The notes under the pieces were generated by a model. It was not told the DNA's origin, did no database searches, and saw nothing but the letters and a program-made list of their open reading frames with translations. 25,505 nt of DNA from assembly GCA_000310025.1 (NCBI GenBank), contig FN649743.1, positions 2,880,454 through 2,905,958 on the forward strand, in the 5' to 3' direction. This document shows, piece after piece, positions 11,207-22,648 of the stretch (its first letter is position 1; every line of letters begins with the position of its first letter). Made by a program: the position numbers and the translations under genes. The DNA comes from Ectocarpus siliculosus (taxonomy: Eukaryota > Sar > Phaeophyceae > Ectocarpales > Ectocarpaceae).

Positions 11207-14202
11207 TCACCCAAGCACCTGGTATTCTGCCCGAATAGCGTCTCGGTCGAAGATGGCCCCTTCAAGCCGCCGCGTCTTGTTCTTCAACCGAGCTTTCAGC
11301 CTGGCCACCTTTCGTCAACGCCACAGAGGATGCCGCCAAGGTTCAATCGAGGACTAGGGTTGGCTACGCACTGTACAACGAACGTGTGTAGAGTACGATA
11401 GGAGATCAGTACAAGGCATCACGAACGAAACAATAATTCCCGAGTGGGAAGCGACACTTTCATACTGCTGTTGTTGCAGGCTCACGTGGCAACGAGGGGA
11501 CCAATACCACCCCCCCTTAGCTTGGTGCTATCGTTGTCAGCTCAGGGCAGCACAGTGAAAGGCAATACAAAAACCCATATTTCTCATCGGGGAGAGCAAG
11601 ACCACCCGCCCATGTTTCCCCTCCAGAAAGCACGAGAGCCCCAAACCGTACCAATCTTGTTTTCGAGGCACTTGACGCTCTTAAAAATGTCATGAACCGT
11701 TCCTTTAACCCCCCTCGACCAGATCAAGGAGTTTCCAAGGGTCAAAGCGTATACGGTCCCCCTCGATCGATAGCCAGCCCGAGACAACTAACCGACCAAG
11801 ACACCCCGAACCCATGCCGCACTGACCTCGTCCTGCGCGTCGCTTGGAGCCCTCCCCACCCCCGCCACGTTGACGTCTGCCCCACTCCCCGCCCCCAAAG
11901 CTTCCTCCAGCCGGAGGGTCTCGACCTCCACGCGCAGCGACAGCGCCAGGTCCTTGGCCCGCTCGAGGGCATCTTTCGGTAGGGTGCCCCCGCCCCCGCC
12001 GCCGCCACGATCTTCTTCGACTCCGTCGAGCGCAAGACGGGCGGCGTCACCAGCAGCAGCAGCTCCGGCAACACGAGCACCAGCTGCCCTTTTTGGCGAG
12101 CGCTCATCATCGTGGGGCGATTCTCGCCGTCGGAGGGGCACGGCGGCTGCGGCGCCTATGGGGGGGGGCGTGGTGGTGACGGTTTCATTCTCTCTCCGCC
12201 ACTGATGTCGCGTGTGCCGGGCCTCCGCTTCGGTGAGCCGGGACCGCAGCTCGTCCAGCTCTTTGAGGTCGGCCTCTCGCGCCAGTCGCGCCGCTTCTCC
12301 CGCCGCAACCACTCGCCGTCTCGCCTCGGCTAGGGCCTGCACAGGCAACGGAGATTTTTGGCAATTCTCAACCGCCACGTCGTAGATGCCCAGCGTCTCG
12401 AGCGCGTGGTGTGCCTTCCGAGAAATAACTCTGAGGGTTTTCGTTTTATTTTGGGGATTATTTTTTTTTTGAGCGGAAACATCGGTTTTCATTCTGGTGT
12501 CTACTCAGAGAGGGCGAAATAGTTCTCGATACGACAATCGTTGTATCTCTCTGCTCCGTGTTGCTATTTCTCAGTCATGCGAATCTATACCGTCGTCGTG
12601 CCCGCCCTGAATGGCCGGCCTGCTTGCCTGCTCAGCCGGCGAGCTCTCGGTGAGGTTATTCACAAGGGTATCTCTGCCGTAAGGGCTTCTGTTTATGACG
12701 GAAGAACCATTTCCCGAGATTTTAGCCTGAATATTCACAATCCTAGTCGTGAAAGTAAATTCCTGTCAAACGCACCGTGTACAGCTCCTCCTGCCGCCTC
12801 AGCTCGGCGGCCAAACCTTCCTCCACGAGGCCGCCCTCGTCGTCAATATCCAACGTCCTCCGGTCAAACGCAACGACGGCGCCCGACGACTCCGCCGCCA
12901 CCACAGCCGAGACTTCCTTTCCTGTCGTTCGAGAACTCGCACATCGCCCATGAGCACCGTTCTCCAGAGAAGCCACGGTCAGGGAAGACCTGCACGGTTT
13001 TTCGAGAGAAGGAGACAACCTACCGATCTGTATCCGTGCCGTGGGTGCGGGGACGCCGCTATTTGTCCTGTAGGACCGTCTACCGTGGTCACATTGTGAT
13101 TATCATTCCCGCCCCGTGAAACAATCGGAGATATTCATGCGAAGTGTAACGATGTCCGTGGAGTTCATATAACGACCCGCCCCTTCCCGCCGTGCACGCT
13201 GCCATGAACCACCCTCTGTCCCTGCCCGTACCACACCCCGCTCCCCCGGTGCCCGTTTTCTTTGCCCTTGCTTGTACCGAAACCGAATTTTCCGCCCGAT
13301 AGACGTCTAAAGTTCCCCTGCCGCTCAACGTGGAAATAAATGCCCCTTGGCTTGCGTGCGTACCTCCTGGCGTTGGCCTCCGTCCACAGCGTCTTGGCCC
13401 GCAGCGCCTCGACCCGTGCGCGCACAGCGGCCGCCTCCGCCGCAGCGGCCTCCACCGCCGAAGCCAATGCCTCCCTCTCGTCGTACAACTCCCGCCACCC
13501 AGCCGTCTCCTTCTTCCCCGCCGCCGCTGCTTCGCCACCGCCCGCCGAGGGCGTTGTGCTGTCCCAGCAGCCTGCGACTACAGGGTGCCCAACCCGTCGT
13601 CGATTGCTGCCAGATTCAACGGTACTACGGACACCGGCGGCGTGCGGCGGCGCTTCCCCTTGTAGTCCTCCGACAACAGTCCCGTCGCTTCGTTGTCGAC
13701 GGCGGCGGCGGTGGCGGGGCTGCTCCGTAAAACCAACGCCAGCGCCGCCGGCGGCGCCACCACCTCGGGGCACACAGGGTGCTCTCCCCACGCGCTCGTA
13801 GCAGCGGGGCTCGCGGGTGTTAGGGACCGCCTCGCGGATGACCTTGAGCCGCCGCTCCATCCTCTCGTTCTCGCGGGCAATGCACTCCTGCCGCTTCACT
13901 TTCCGCCGAAGGAGGGCGGCCCCGTGATCATGGGCTCTCCAATCCCTGTTGCCGCCGCCGCTGTTCGCGTGCCCCCCCCCCCTCTTGGCTCTTGTCGTCC
14001 TTCGATCTCCTTTTCCTCGCGCTCGCCCTGCAGACCGCGTGGGCATATCTGCCAGGCCCAATCCTCCCGGTTTTCCCGCGCGGCGCGCACCCGTTTCGTC
14101 GAAGACGACCCCGCCGTGCGGCGGGACGGGTTCTCGTTCCGCGCCAACCGTTGCGTACGGCGCCGCTGCCGTTCCTACGGCTTCCTTGGGGTATCCTCCC
14201 AT
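11207..14202 (-). CDS. Coiled-coil protein with CFAP97-like segment (4 exons)
   Basis: Exons on the minus strand are 14202-13364, 12989-12776, 12336-11827 and 11308-11207, joined with phases 2, 0 and 0. Donors are GTACGC, GTGCGT and GTCAGT. The predicted product is 554 residues. Residues 1-95 are basic and Gly/Arg/Ala-rich. Residues 97-127 (RRKVKRQECIARENERMERR and on) resemble the conserved CFAP97/Hemingway motif of cilium-linked proteins. Residues about 236-350 and 352-400 are Ala/Glu/Arg-rich coiled coils. Residues about 400-490 are low complexity (Pro, Ala and Gly runs), then helical again to the end (VARLKARLKNKTRRLEGAIF). A strong 3' splice site with CTAAC branch sequence and pyrimidine tract ends at 14257, so exon 14256-13364 has a spliced leader or a further coding exon upstream. 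The first in-frame ATG after it is 14202. The last exon either stops at TGA 11209-11207 or is spliced at CTTGG/GTGACC (11211). A ciliary or flagellar role is only a guess; the splice structure is firmer than the function. Confidence 0.65.
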
Positions 14203-14256
14203 CGTTTGAGCGGCCGCGCGATTTCGGGGTTCGGTTGGACATGCGAGGTCTTCCGG

Positions 14257-14291
14257 CTGGGAGATAGAAGGCACAGAGAGATGGTTAGTCA
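14257..14291 (-). other. 3' splice site with branch point, coiled-coil gene
   Basis: Read on the minus strand this is a TGACTAACC branch sequence, then a pyrimidine-rich run and CCCAG, followed by the exon at 14256. It shows that the long open frame extending left of here is intron, and that at least one exon lies further upstream (higher coordinates). Confidence 0.65.
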
Positions 14292-16556
14292 CTTGCGTGA
14301 AGAACCAGGGAGGGTGTTCGTGGGTCTACGGACATAGTTTGGATATGTTAGCCGCGTACAAGTGTGACGCAGACGGTGTAGAACCTTTTAGGTAGGGGTA
14401 CGGTGATGATGCACCGGGACCCCCCTGGTAATGGGAAGCGCGGGGGGGGGTTCCGTGACTGGGGAAGAGGATCACAGGGGATCGTGACGACTACGGCGCT
14501 GGTTCGTTCCGATGGCGGTGTGAAGAGTGGTCAGTGGGAGCATGGTGTCGTGCACACGGAATATTCTAGGGTTTCCTGCTTGGGGGGTCTTACTCAACGG
14601 TAGCATATTTCCTTACAAAAGGCCTCAGGTTGGAATGCAAACTGCTACCTTCCACACAGGGCCAATTTCTTCCTCACACTCGACATTAACCCTGGTGCTG
14701 TGCCCCACGGCCGTCGCCCAAGTTGACCACGGGACTGGAAAATCCATAGGCTGATACCGAACGCGACTTTTACGCTGCGTGGATTTGCAACAATACGTAC
14801 AGGCCTCCCGTTCTCTACCTCTTTATCCCGCTACCTCCTCCCCTCCCCGCCCCACCTCTCGCTCTCTCTCTCGCTCTCTCGCCGCTCTCTCACCGGTTTT
14901 AAGGAAAACGACACCGAAAGCCTCAGCTGAAGAACAAGCGGTGCGTTCCCCGCGGTCTCAACCCTGCCGAGTCGATCAGCCGCTCGAAACGCGCCTGAGA
15001 CGTCCCCGCGCAACAACCTCCAGGAGCCGCTATCGGTGTTATTTCTGATGATGCCATCGTTATTGTCGTCATCGCTGCTGCTGATGTTGATACTGGGTCG
15101 GGCGTGGGTGCCCGTCGCCGCTTCCTCCTTATCCACGCCACTTTTTTGGGGTCCCGGCGCGATGTCGACCGGCTGGAGGCCTAGGACGGCGTTGCGCACG
15201 GGGAGGACAACCTGTAACGTGCAGGCGGCGACGCAGCAGCGAGAGGCACGGGAGAGAGGGAGGGACGCGATAGCCGTTGCTGGGTTTGGCACGAATGGAG
15301 GCCGCTGGCTACTGAGTGGGCCGGGTGACGGCTTGTTTGGCTTAGTGACTCGCCCAGAGAGAGATTTGACGTGCGTTTGCGGCCCTGGAGCGATTTCGGG
15401 TTGTGAAGAATGTCCCACCGAGTCATGTACGTTTGTGGACAACCCTAGGACAACGAGGTTTCGACGAAGAAAAAATGTCCTGTTCTTTTGGCCGTCGAGT
15501 GTCAAACGTGTCTCCCTTTCAGGAGATATATTAGTAGCCCAGAATCGGTCGCATTCTTCGGGGTTATCACCAGAATATGTGGAGATATAAGCTTGCAATA
15601 CCCGCCAAAGAAGCGAATGGTTCAGCTACGTGACTGTTGTGTGAGGCTCGCCTGCCCCAGGAAGCCTTCGCGATCCAAGCCCCGCGATGTGGCTCCTCTT
15701 TTGCCGCACCACCTCCGGTGTACGGAGAATAGCACTGCTGCGTTCGCCAGCTCACCCAGCCGTCCACCATGGAAGGTCTGCATCGTAGTTTCGCCAGAAC
15801 GCCGCGAACGGTTCGATGATGTTGGCGGGGGATGGGGAGGGTGTTACCAGAGAATATGGCGTATGGACCACAATAGCAGCGGTATCGATAGCGAATGTTG
15901 TTCGCTACTGCAAAGACGAAGCACCTAACGTGGCAACGACAAGAACGACGAGAAATAGGATTATCGCGGACTACGTTTTCCCATTTATGGGAGAAACGCC
16001 AAACGAAGAAAAGAATGAAGCTCAAGAGCGTTTGGATGAAAACGCGCACCTCGCACTGAAATTCTCCGTCAGGCCAACCACCGCCGCCACCGCCGGCGCT
16101 ACACGTCGCTGGTGCAGAAGATCCCGTTGTGTGCAGGAGGGTCTTGCAACGGAACATGGCGTTGGTCGTCGACGCCAACCCCCCTTCGATAAAGCTTATC
16201 TGGGTGATCGAATTCAGCACCATACTTATTGCACAGGAGGTTGAGATAACAGCGCGGAGTCTAAACGTGTGCATCGTGGTTGCCTGTGTCGGCTGTGGTA
16301 CTGGTCTGTACGAGTATTGAGAGTTAGGAACGTTGGTCAGCGAGAGCTGCGCAATCATGTTCGAGACGGCGGTCGTATTTCGTCTACAGCGAAAACGAAA
16401 CAGGGAAAAATATGCCAAACAGTCTGAATCTTCGGACAAGACCTTTCGGCTTGTAGACCAGCTCGACCGACGAAGAATTCGAGGAGCTGTGAGAATCAGA
16501 TAAAATCGGCAAGCTTTCGAGACTGGGTAGCGACGTGTTGCCAATGCCCAAAATAT
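14292..16556. other. Gap between genes with long unassigned open frames
   Basis: This stretch holds a G9 run (14442-14450), a CT-rich tract and a candidate GTACGT donor on the minus strand at 14798-14793, which could end a 5' untranslated exon of the coiled-coil gene. It also holds overlapping open frames on both strands at 14831-15598, and a 325-codon minus frame at 16544-15567. None could be tied to a domain or spliced into a neighbour. Confidence 0.4.
14823..14892. repeat. Pyrimidine-rich (CT)n / (CTCG)n tract
   Basis: The + strand is almost pure C and T with TCTC and CGCTCTCT units (GA-rich on the minus strand). It lies about 600 bases upstream of the coiled-coil gene's first ATG, just before a GTACGT donor-like site, so it may belong to that gene's promoter or leader. 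Confidence 0.7.
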
Positions 16557-19500
16557 TCAGGCCGGTCCTGCTTCAGCTCGTTTGTCGACCCCTGTGCGAG
16601 GTGCAGAAGGGGGATGCAGGTTTTCGCTGTACGATGTCCTCTCAGTTTCCGGCAGATTCGACGCTTCCACAAAGGAGGATGGCTCACTACCACCGAACGA
16701 GAACACTAGTCTAGCCCCTCAAGCTCAAATTCATGACAACCACAACGAGAGGTCAATACAAATGACGCTCTCTGCCGACGAACTCCATCGAACCACTGGC
16801 TCTGATCTATGGTCCCCGGCTATCCGCCCCCACGCAACACATTGCACGTCCGACTGCGGGCACTCATGAAGCGAAATAATCCAACCGACTCCAGCAGCGG
16901 ATAAGCCGTCTTGTATAATCATGGAGGCAACAGCAACGATGACAGCGTTCCTCTGGACGTGACACTACCGGAATCCAACTGTTACACGGGTCGCCGACCT
17001 TCACGAAGACTCCCTCCTCCCCCGCGGTCTCGCCATCCGCGCGGAGCGCTGCTGTTCCACCCCCTCCTCTGCCGCGTTCCACCCCTTCGACGGCCCCCTG
17101 CAACATTGCCGTATCGTGGACGAACCCTTCTAGAGCTTTTAGGCCGTCTTCCGGGTTGTCACTGCCGCCGACCACAGCGCCACGGCCATCGGTCCGCCCG
17201 TCTCCCGTCCGCCACGGCGAGGTGCGACATGGGAGTGACTCGTGGTTTTCCCCGGGTGTGCCGACACCTGATCCTGCGGAGGCAAGCATGGCGTTCCGAA
17301 GCGCGGAAATAAACGCCTCTGTCGTCTTGTCTAGCGCATTGGCTGTGGTGACGTGTGCTCCTTCGTTGTGAAACGAAAAGGCTTCCTGCGTGTGAAACCA
17401 CCGATCGTCAGGGTTGTTAGGCGACTGTCAGGGCAGGCTTCCGTTTCTTCATCCATCCAGATGTACGGCTTTCACTTCGGGGATTGAAGTACAGGGGCGG
17501 ATGAATCATAGCTTTTCCTCGACTACAGAGCAGACCCAAATCAACCGATCAATGCCATGCTACGGGTACTCTGTTCAGAGTTGTGTGTTGAATGCGGGGA
17601 GGCGCTTACATAACGAAAAGAAGCTTGGGAATGTCTGTCTTTGTGTGAACTCAGTCGCAAGGGACACCGGGCTTGGTCTTAGCCCTTGAGTGCGGAATGA
17701 ATACCACGGGGCCCGCTTTCGGGCACAAGGTGTCAAAACAATATGACCAAACGTTTAATCCTCGCTCGCTGTGTGTACCAACATGGTACACTGCGCTTTA
17801 ACCAATTGCTTCAACCGTTAGCCCAGCAAGAAGCTCTTGTGACCTAGGTATGCATAGCAATAGCTGAGAGAAAACACACAACTATTACCGGAGAAAATGT
17901 ATCCCCACTACCTACACTTACCTCTCCGTGATACATTTTATCGCATACCATTCATCAGACCAGACCAATTCACGACAACTTACTTCTTCGTCCCCTGCAG
18001 CCTCTGAGAGCCGTTCCCGGTTCCGGTCCTCGCGGCGACGCCAACTCGGGGACGAGCGGCGGGAGGCGCCAACGAGATCCGCCCCCCTTAGCGGCGTCCA
18101 GTCCGAGCTGTTTTCTGAGAGTGAAAATTTCTCCACGGAGCTGTCATCTCCTCCTCTGCCTCCTTTGCTCGCGGCCAGTCTCCCTCCTCTGCGTCCTTGT
18201 CCTCCCGGTGTTTGCTCGTCGTCGTCGTCATCGTGTCCGAAGTTGCCACCGTGATCTTCGTTTCCACCGTAGAAGCCGTCGCGGTCGTTGCTGCTGCTGC
18301 TGCTGCTGCTGCTGCGGCAGGACGCGGGCCCGAAAATCCCGGCCTCCTCGTCTTCGCTTCCGAAGTCGAAGCTGTCGTAGTCGATAGCGCCTTTGTCGTC
18401 ATCGTCGTCGTTCGAACTCCAGGCCGAGCCACTCCTGTTTCCCGCGCCGTCGCGACCGGTTGGTTTTGTGGCTGTCCTTTCTCTCGTTTTTCCAAACTCT
18501 CCGCTTTGGAAGCCGTTGTCGTCGGCGACGTTTCCGGCGGAACGGTGTCTGGAACGTTCCATGCTCAGGTTGGAACGTGGGCTCGTGTTGCTGCCGTCGC
18601 AGTCTGGAGGCGAGGCAGGCCGCCCGATCTCCCTGGTGTGCATGTTGAGCGGGGAGGGTAAGCGTTGTTGCCTCGAGGACGGCGTGGTGAGACGTGGATT
18701 GAAACCGATGTTCGAAACGTGCAGAGCGAAGACAATTCAACAGTGATATGGACGCCATTCACTTCTTGTGACGGTTACGTATGTTATGATGTTCAGAACA
18801 AGTTCGCCTTGTCTCCGCGTGGTCCCCACGCGGGCGCTTAGAAGGAGTGAGCGACTACTGTTCGGTGGCTCGTTTCCCGTCACAAACCAACGAAAGATAG
18901 AGCTGTGTTCCCTTCTCGTGGTAGGCGTGGCTTCACTGGTGTCGTGTTCTTGGCCTTTGGCACCTTTCAGGTTTTGCCCTTCGCACGTCGTTTTGTACAC
19001 AAGACTGCAAGCATTATTCATAGCACCAAAAAATGACACACAGCAGAGAACACGCGCAACGTACATGTGCCACACCTGTACGACATTGCGGCCAAGCCGC
19101 TGCCGGTTGGCGTTGGGCTGTCCGGTTCGCTGGTAGCTTTGCCTCGCTGCCCTATCCTTCCGTTTTCTCCCTCCTCTTCCGGCACACCGGGTTTATCATC
19201 CCGCCGGTGAGCAACCCCCTGAGCAGCAGCAATGATAATGAACCCGGGATCAACAACCTTGTCAGTACCCTCCTGGCGTTGGTGCGGCTGGTTCTCGCCG
19301 GACAAGGCCACGATTGTCATTTCCCGTGGGAACTTACGACGATGCTTGCACAATCAGCATAGTACAGACTTCGTTTTCGTGCTCGAAAATACGAGAAAAG
19401 GCCCCACAACAAAACGCTTCAACATACTGTAACGACGAACCGTACACACACCTCAGGGGGGTTGCGGTTGTCGCCTCCATCTGGCGGGGACCACAGCGGT

Positions 19501-20046
19501 AGAAGATGAATATCGTCCCTGCCGTCAATCTGTTCCCCGAGCACTTCCTCGTCCCCATCATCGTAGGTCACGTGGTATCCCGCCGCGTCGTCATACCCAT
19601 CCAGCTCACCACAATACCTGCAAAAGTTGTGGATAAACAAACCGAGCTTAGAGTCTTAACATTTTGGGTGTGGAGACATCCAACATTTGGTAATGGAAGA
19701 ACGTGTTCATCGATCACCGGAATGGTTTTGGGCTCGATCCAACGACCGCGGCATCAACTCTGTCTGCCAAGCACACCCGTGCGATGCCTTCGTCGTTAGG
19801 CTCTGCCATGCTTTCGATCGACGAAGGTACACAGAAAACATCGGAATTTGACCCGGTCATATTTTCGCTGTGGTGCACGACAATTCCCGGCAGAGTCGTC
19901 AACGGGGTCGGGAGTCCAGGAGTTGTGGTCACGTCGAGAGTTTGTCGCGACCGACTCAAAGCGTTTAGCTGCACTTACCAATTTCCTTCTGTGTCGTCTC
20001 CCTCCGGCGGCCAGAACACCTCGACGCGCTGTCCCACGTGCGCCAT
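16557..20046 (-). CDS. Tudor-like domain protein with acidic/Ser-rich middle
   Basis: Exons on the minus strand are 20046-19979, 19617-19452, about 19344-19076, 18632-17984, 17385-16988 and 16710-16557. Phases are 2, 0, 2, 0, 2 and all agree; donors include GTAAGT twice. Residues 3-66 form a Tudor-like barrel: VGQRVEVFWPP, then WYCGELDGYDD, YHVTYDDGDEEV and IHLLPLW. Aromatic residues (F11, W12, W23, Y24, Y31, Y37, Y41) could form a methyl-lysine or methyl-arginine cage as in chromatin and RNA-processing readers. The exon at 18632-17984 is hydrophilic, with runs of Asp (DDDDD twice), Ser (eight) and Gly, and is likely disordered. The exon at 17385 looks helical (TTANALDKTTEAFISALRNA). The last exon ends EAGPA-stop. 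The third exon's left edge and the last join are the weakest. Cellular role unknown; a nuclear methyl-reader is a family-based inference. Confidence 0.72.
18287..18316 (-). repeat. (AGC)n poly-Ser tract inside the Tudor-like gene
   Basis: The + strand reads as about nine CTG units. On the coding (minus) strand these are AGC codons for a run of eight Ser, between an acidic segment and an Asn-Asp-rich one. Nearby GTC-repeat DNA encodes the Asp runs. Confidence 0.85.
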
Positions 20047-20120
20047 TTAAATGTGCGGAACAGCCTATCCATTCCGTGTTATGACGGGTCACACGGCAGA
20101 ACGAGCGGGGACAGCGGGCG

Positions 20121-20141
20121 GCTATATTAAGACCCGCCCAC
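20121..20141 (-). promoter_or_regulatory. Candidate core promoter of the Tudor-like gene
   Basis: Read on the minus strand, a GC-box-like TGGGCGGGTC is followed directly by TTAATATAG, about 75-95 bases upstream of the start codon at 20046. Position and composition fit a TATA-like promoter, but such short matches are common. Confidence 0.25.
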
Positions 20142-22648
20142 AAGACTAACAGTGTTTGTTCGAGAAAATCGTGGGGGCTGGAGTAACAGTTTTTTTGTGC
20201 CGCCTCGGCACCGCCAGCCTCGTCTGTATTATGACGAGCGGAGATGAGTCGTGTTGTCAGCCCACCGGCGAGATGGCGAGACATTCAGTGTGCGTTCGTC
20301 CCCCTCTAATCTGGCGCCAACAGTGGACACATCTTCCGGTGGTAGACTGTCAGGTTGACGTAAATATTCATCAGCATACGCCTATCGGAGTTTCTGTTCA
20401 TTGTAGTTGTGCCCCACCTGTCCTGGAGGAAGAAAGCTGAGCCACAGAGATTATCGAAACCCTTAGTCTAATGAAGAGGGTGAATTGACCCGTCAATTCA
20501 AAACTCCGCGTAGCAAACAAGCGACGTTACAGGCTGGTGAGAAAATTGTTTAAATAGCAGAAATCAATCTTACATCGCCGCTCGCCTTTAGCCGTTATAT
20601 GATAGCAATGCCTTGAAGCTTTATGGGGGTTCAAAATACTTCGGACGTAATGGAGTTAAACATAGCCTGTCTCCACGTGCTTTAAGGCTATGCAGACTTC
20701 CATGACATGCTCGAACAGGTTCTTGTGACAGGCTGCATGCAAATCGTTGCCAATCAATAATCTGGATATAGCGCTGGTTTGCAGCCACAAGGTCCGAGGG
20801 CACTACTGTTGCTGAGAACTTCAAAAGGAGTTAGCCAACTTCATTGTGAACTTCGTCGAACTACATCCACGTCCAGCGTGAATTGCACGACACCATCTCG
20901 TATGATCCAACTGTCATGCCAAAACACGACTCGGTGTATCTTTGGCCTGTCTCACGGGACGGCTGTCCGACGCACTGGTTCAGTTTATTTTCCATGCTCA
21001 CCCCAAGTGATCGTGCACACCGAGCTTTTGATGGGACTCCGTCTAGAAGCGATCTTCCTTTGCATTGCAGATCCTTGCTGCTATGGTGTGCAATGCACCA
21101 TACACCAAACCCGCGGCCCTCTCACACATCAAATCTTGATCGCGAAGAAAAGTGTCTGAATGCGGGGCAATTTCGGAGAACTGTGCAGTAACCGCCACAT
21201 TGGCAAACGCCTCCGGTGCAAAGTCGAACTCCCCAGAGCGTTAGAGCGCGCAACGTACCGACTTGCGGCGGCTCGCGCGGTTCCGTTGTTTGTACGTGGA
21301 CGGACCGGTTTGGGGCATTGCTGCTCGGCAACATCTAGGACGGCCTGCCTGCTTATACCATGGTGAGAGGTCAGCGGTGGAACAAGCGCGAGTACACTAC
21401 ATCACTTCAAGCAGTTCCGCTTACCTCTGATACGAGAGTTGAACCTTTTCGGAGAACACGCCGCCTTGCAACGGCGTTGCCAACGTCCTTCCTTCTTCCC
21501 TTCCTGCTGATCCACGGTGGCATGTCTCTGCACGACTACCGTTTTTCCCCTTGCATGCGGCTTTTTTTGTGTGAGCCTCTGGGCAAAAGGTATGGCCGAG
21601 CACAGAATTTGCCCATGGAATAGTCTACACTCAGAATACAGATTTCACACCGCTGTGCACTCAGCAGGCATCCTCGGGAGGTTACAGCAGCAGACTCCCG
21701 CATAGCAGGATACGTATCGTGCGACCTTAACTCCACTCCCGTTGACACTGCTGTCGTTTACTCGAGCCGCCAACGACGTTTATTGGCGCTGATTGTGGGC
21801 TCCATCCACAGCGTGAAATGAAAACGGGCGTGTTGCGAACGAACCTCGCTAGTCTCACCGGCCCGTGCTCTTGGCGCCTATGGCCCGCCGATGCTCCCCC
21901 AACACTCTGTGCATGCTGCCCTAGGCTGCTGCTGTTGAGAGCATTGCTGATTCCCAAGTTGTCACACATCGACGGGGTCACACATCGAAAAGCGGAACTG
22001 TTCGGCGCAGAGACACCCTGCTTTGCTGGAAACTGGAAAGGCTGTTTTTGTTATACATCTCGCTCGCTTTCATCTCCCGGTGTTGGAATCATTGACGCTT
22101 ACTATATACGCGACTTTACCCCCCTCCCCCCCTCGTGTTGCCGCCTCCCTCGCCCTGTTACCGTCACGACTACTGTAGATCCGTTTCCTCCTGCTTCAAA
22201 ACCGCCAGGGTAAAACCCGCCTCTCGAAGTGGTGGATTCCCTTGCACGATGAGAAGGAGAAGGTGGGAGGACGGACGATCCAGCAGAATTCGGTCTACGC
22301 TTAGATTTTATGTATTGTAGACACACGAACACGACGCCAGTCTTCGTATGAAGCCCAGCTTGGGGTGCTGTCCAAAGCCGGATTTGGCGCACGGAATGGT
22401 ATATGCATCCCCTGCGGACAGGATTGTCGACAATGTCTGGTTCGAGAGGATGGTTCGAGCCGAGCGTTTGGCCCCCTTTTCGGTGGCCTGCGTGTACATT
22501 GCAGCGGCGAAATATGCAGACCCCCCCCGGGCCTCCTGTCTTGCCGTATAGACGATTTTCGACTGCGAAGGCGGGGATGCCGTAGTTTCCGTTCAGAGGC
22601 TGGTCGAAAGAATTGCCTTCTGACACACCATCGCCAGAGCTTCACAAT
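20142..22648. other. No certain gene; a few exon-like segments
   Basis: Open frames overlap on both strands. Protein-like minus-strand segments at 21242-21044 and about 20830-20660, and a + segment at 22405-22551, are described under findings. No start-to-stop model with consistent splice phases could be assembled. No repeat or RNA gene was recognised. Confidence 0.45.

Noticed and set aside
8536-11577. 15-base repeat gcaatacaaaaaccc at about 8536 and 11563
   Set aside because: Too short, flanks differ, and it is A-rich; no sign of a repeat family or terminal repeat.
13165-14292. Minus frame taken as one 375-codon ORF
   Set aside because: A strong 3' splice site at 14257 and a GTACGC donor at 13363 show that its ends are intron; only 14256-13364 is treated as exon.
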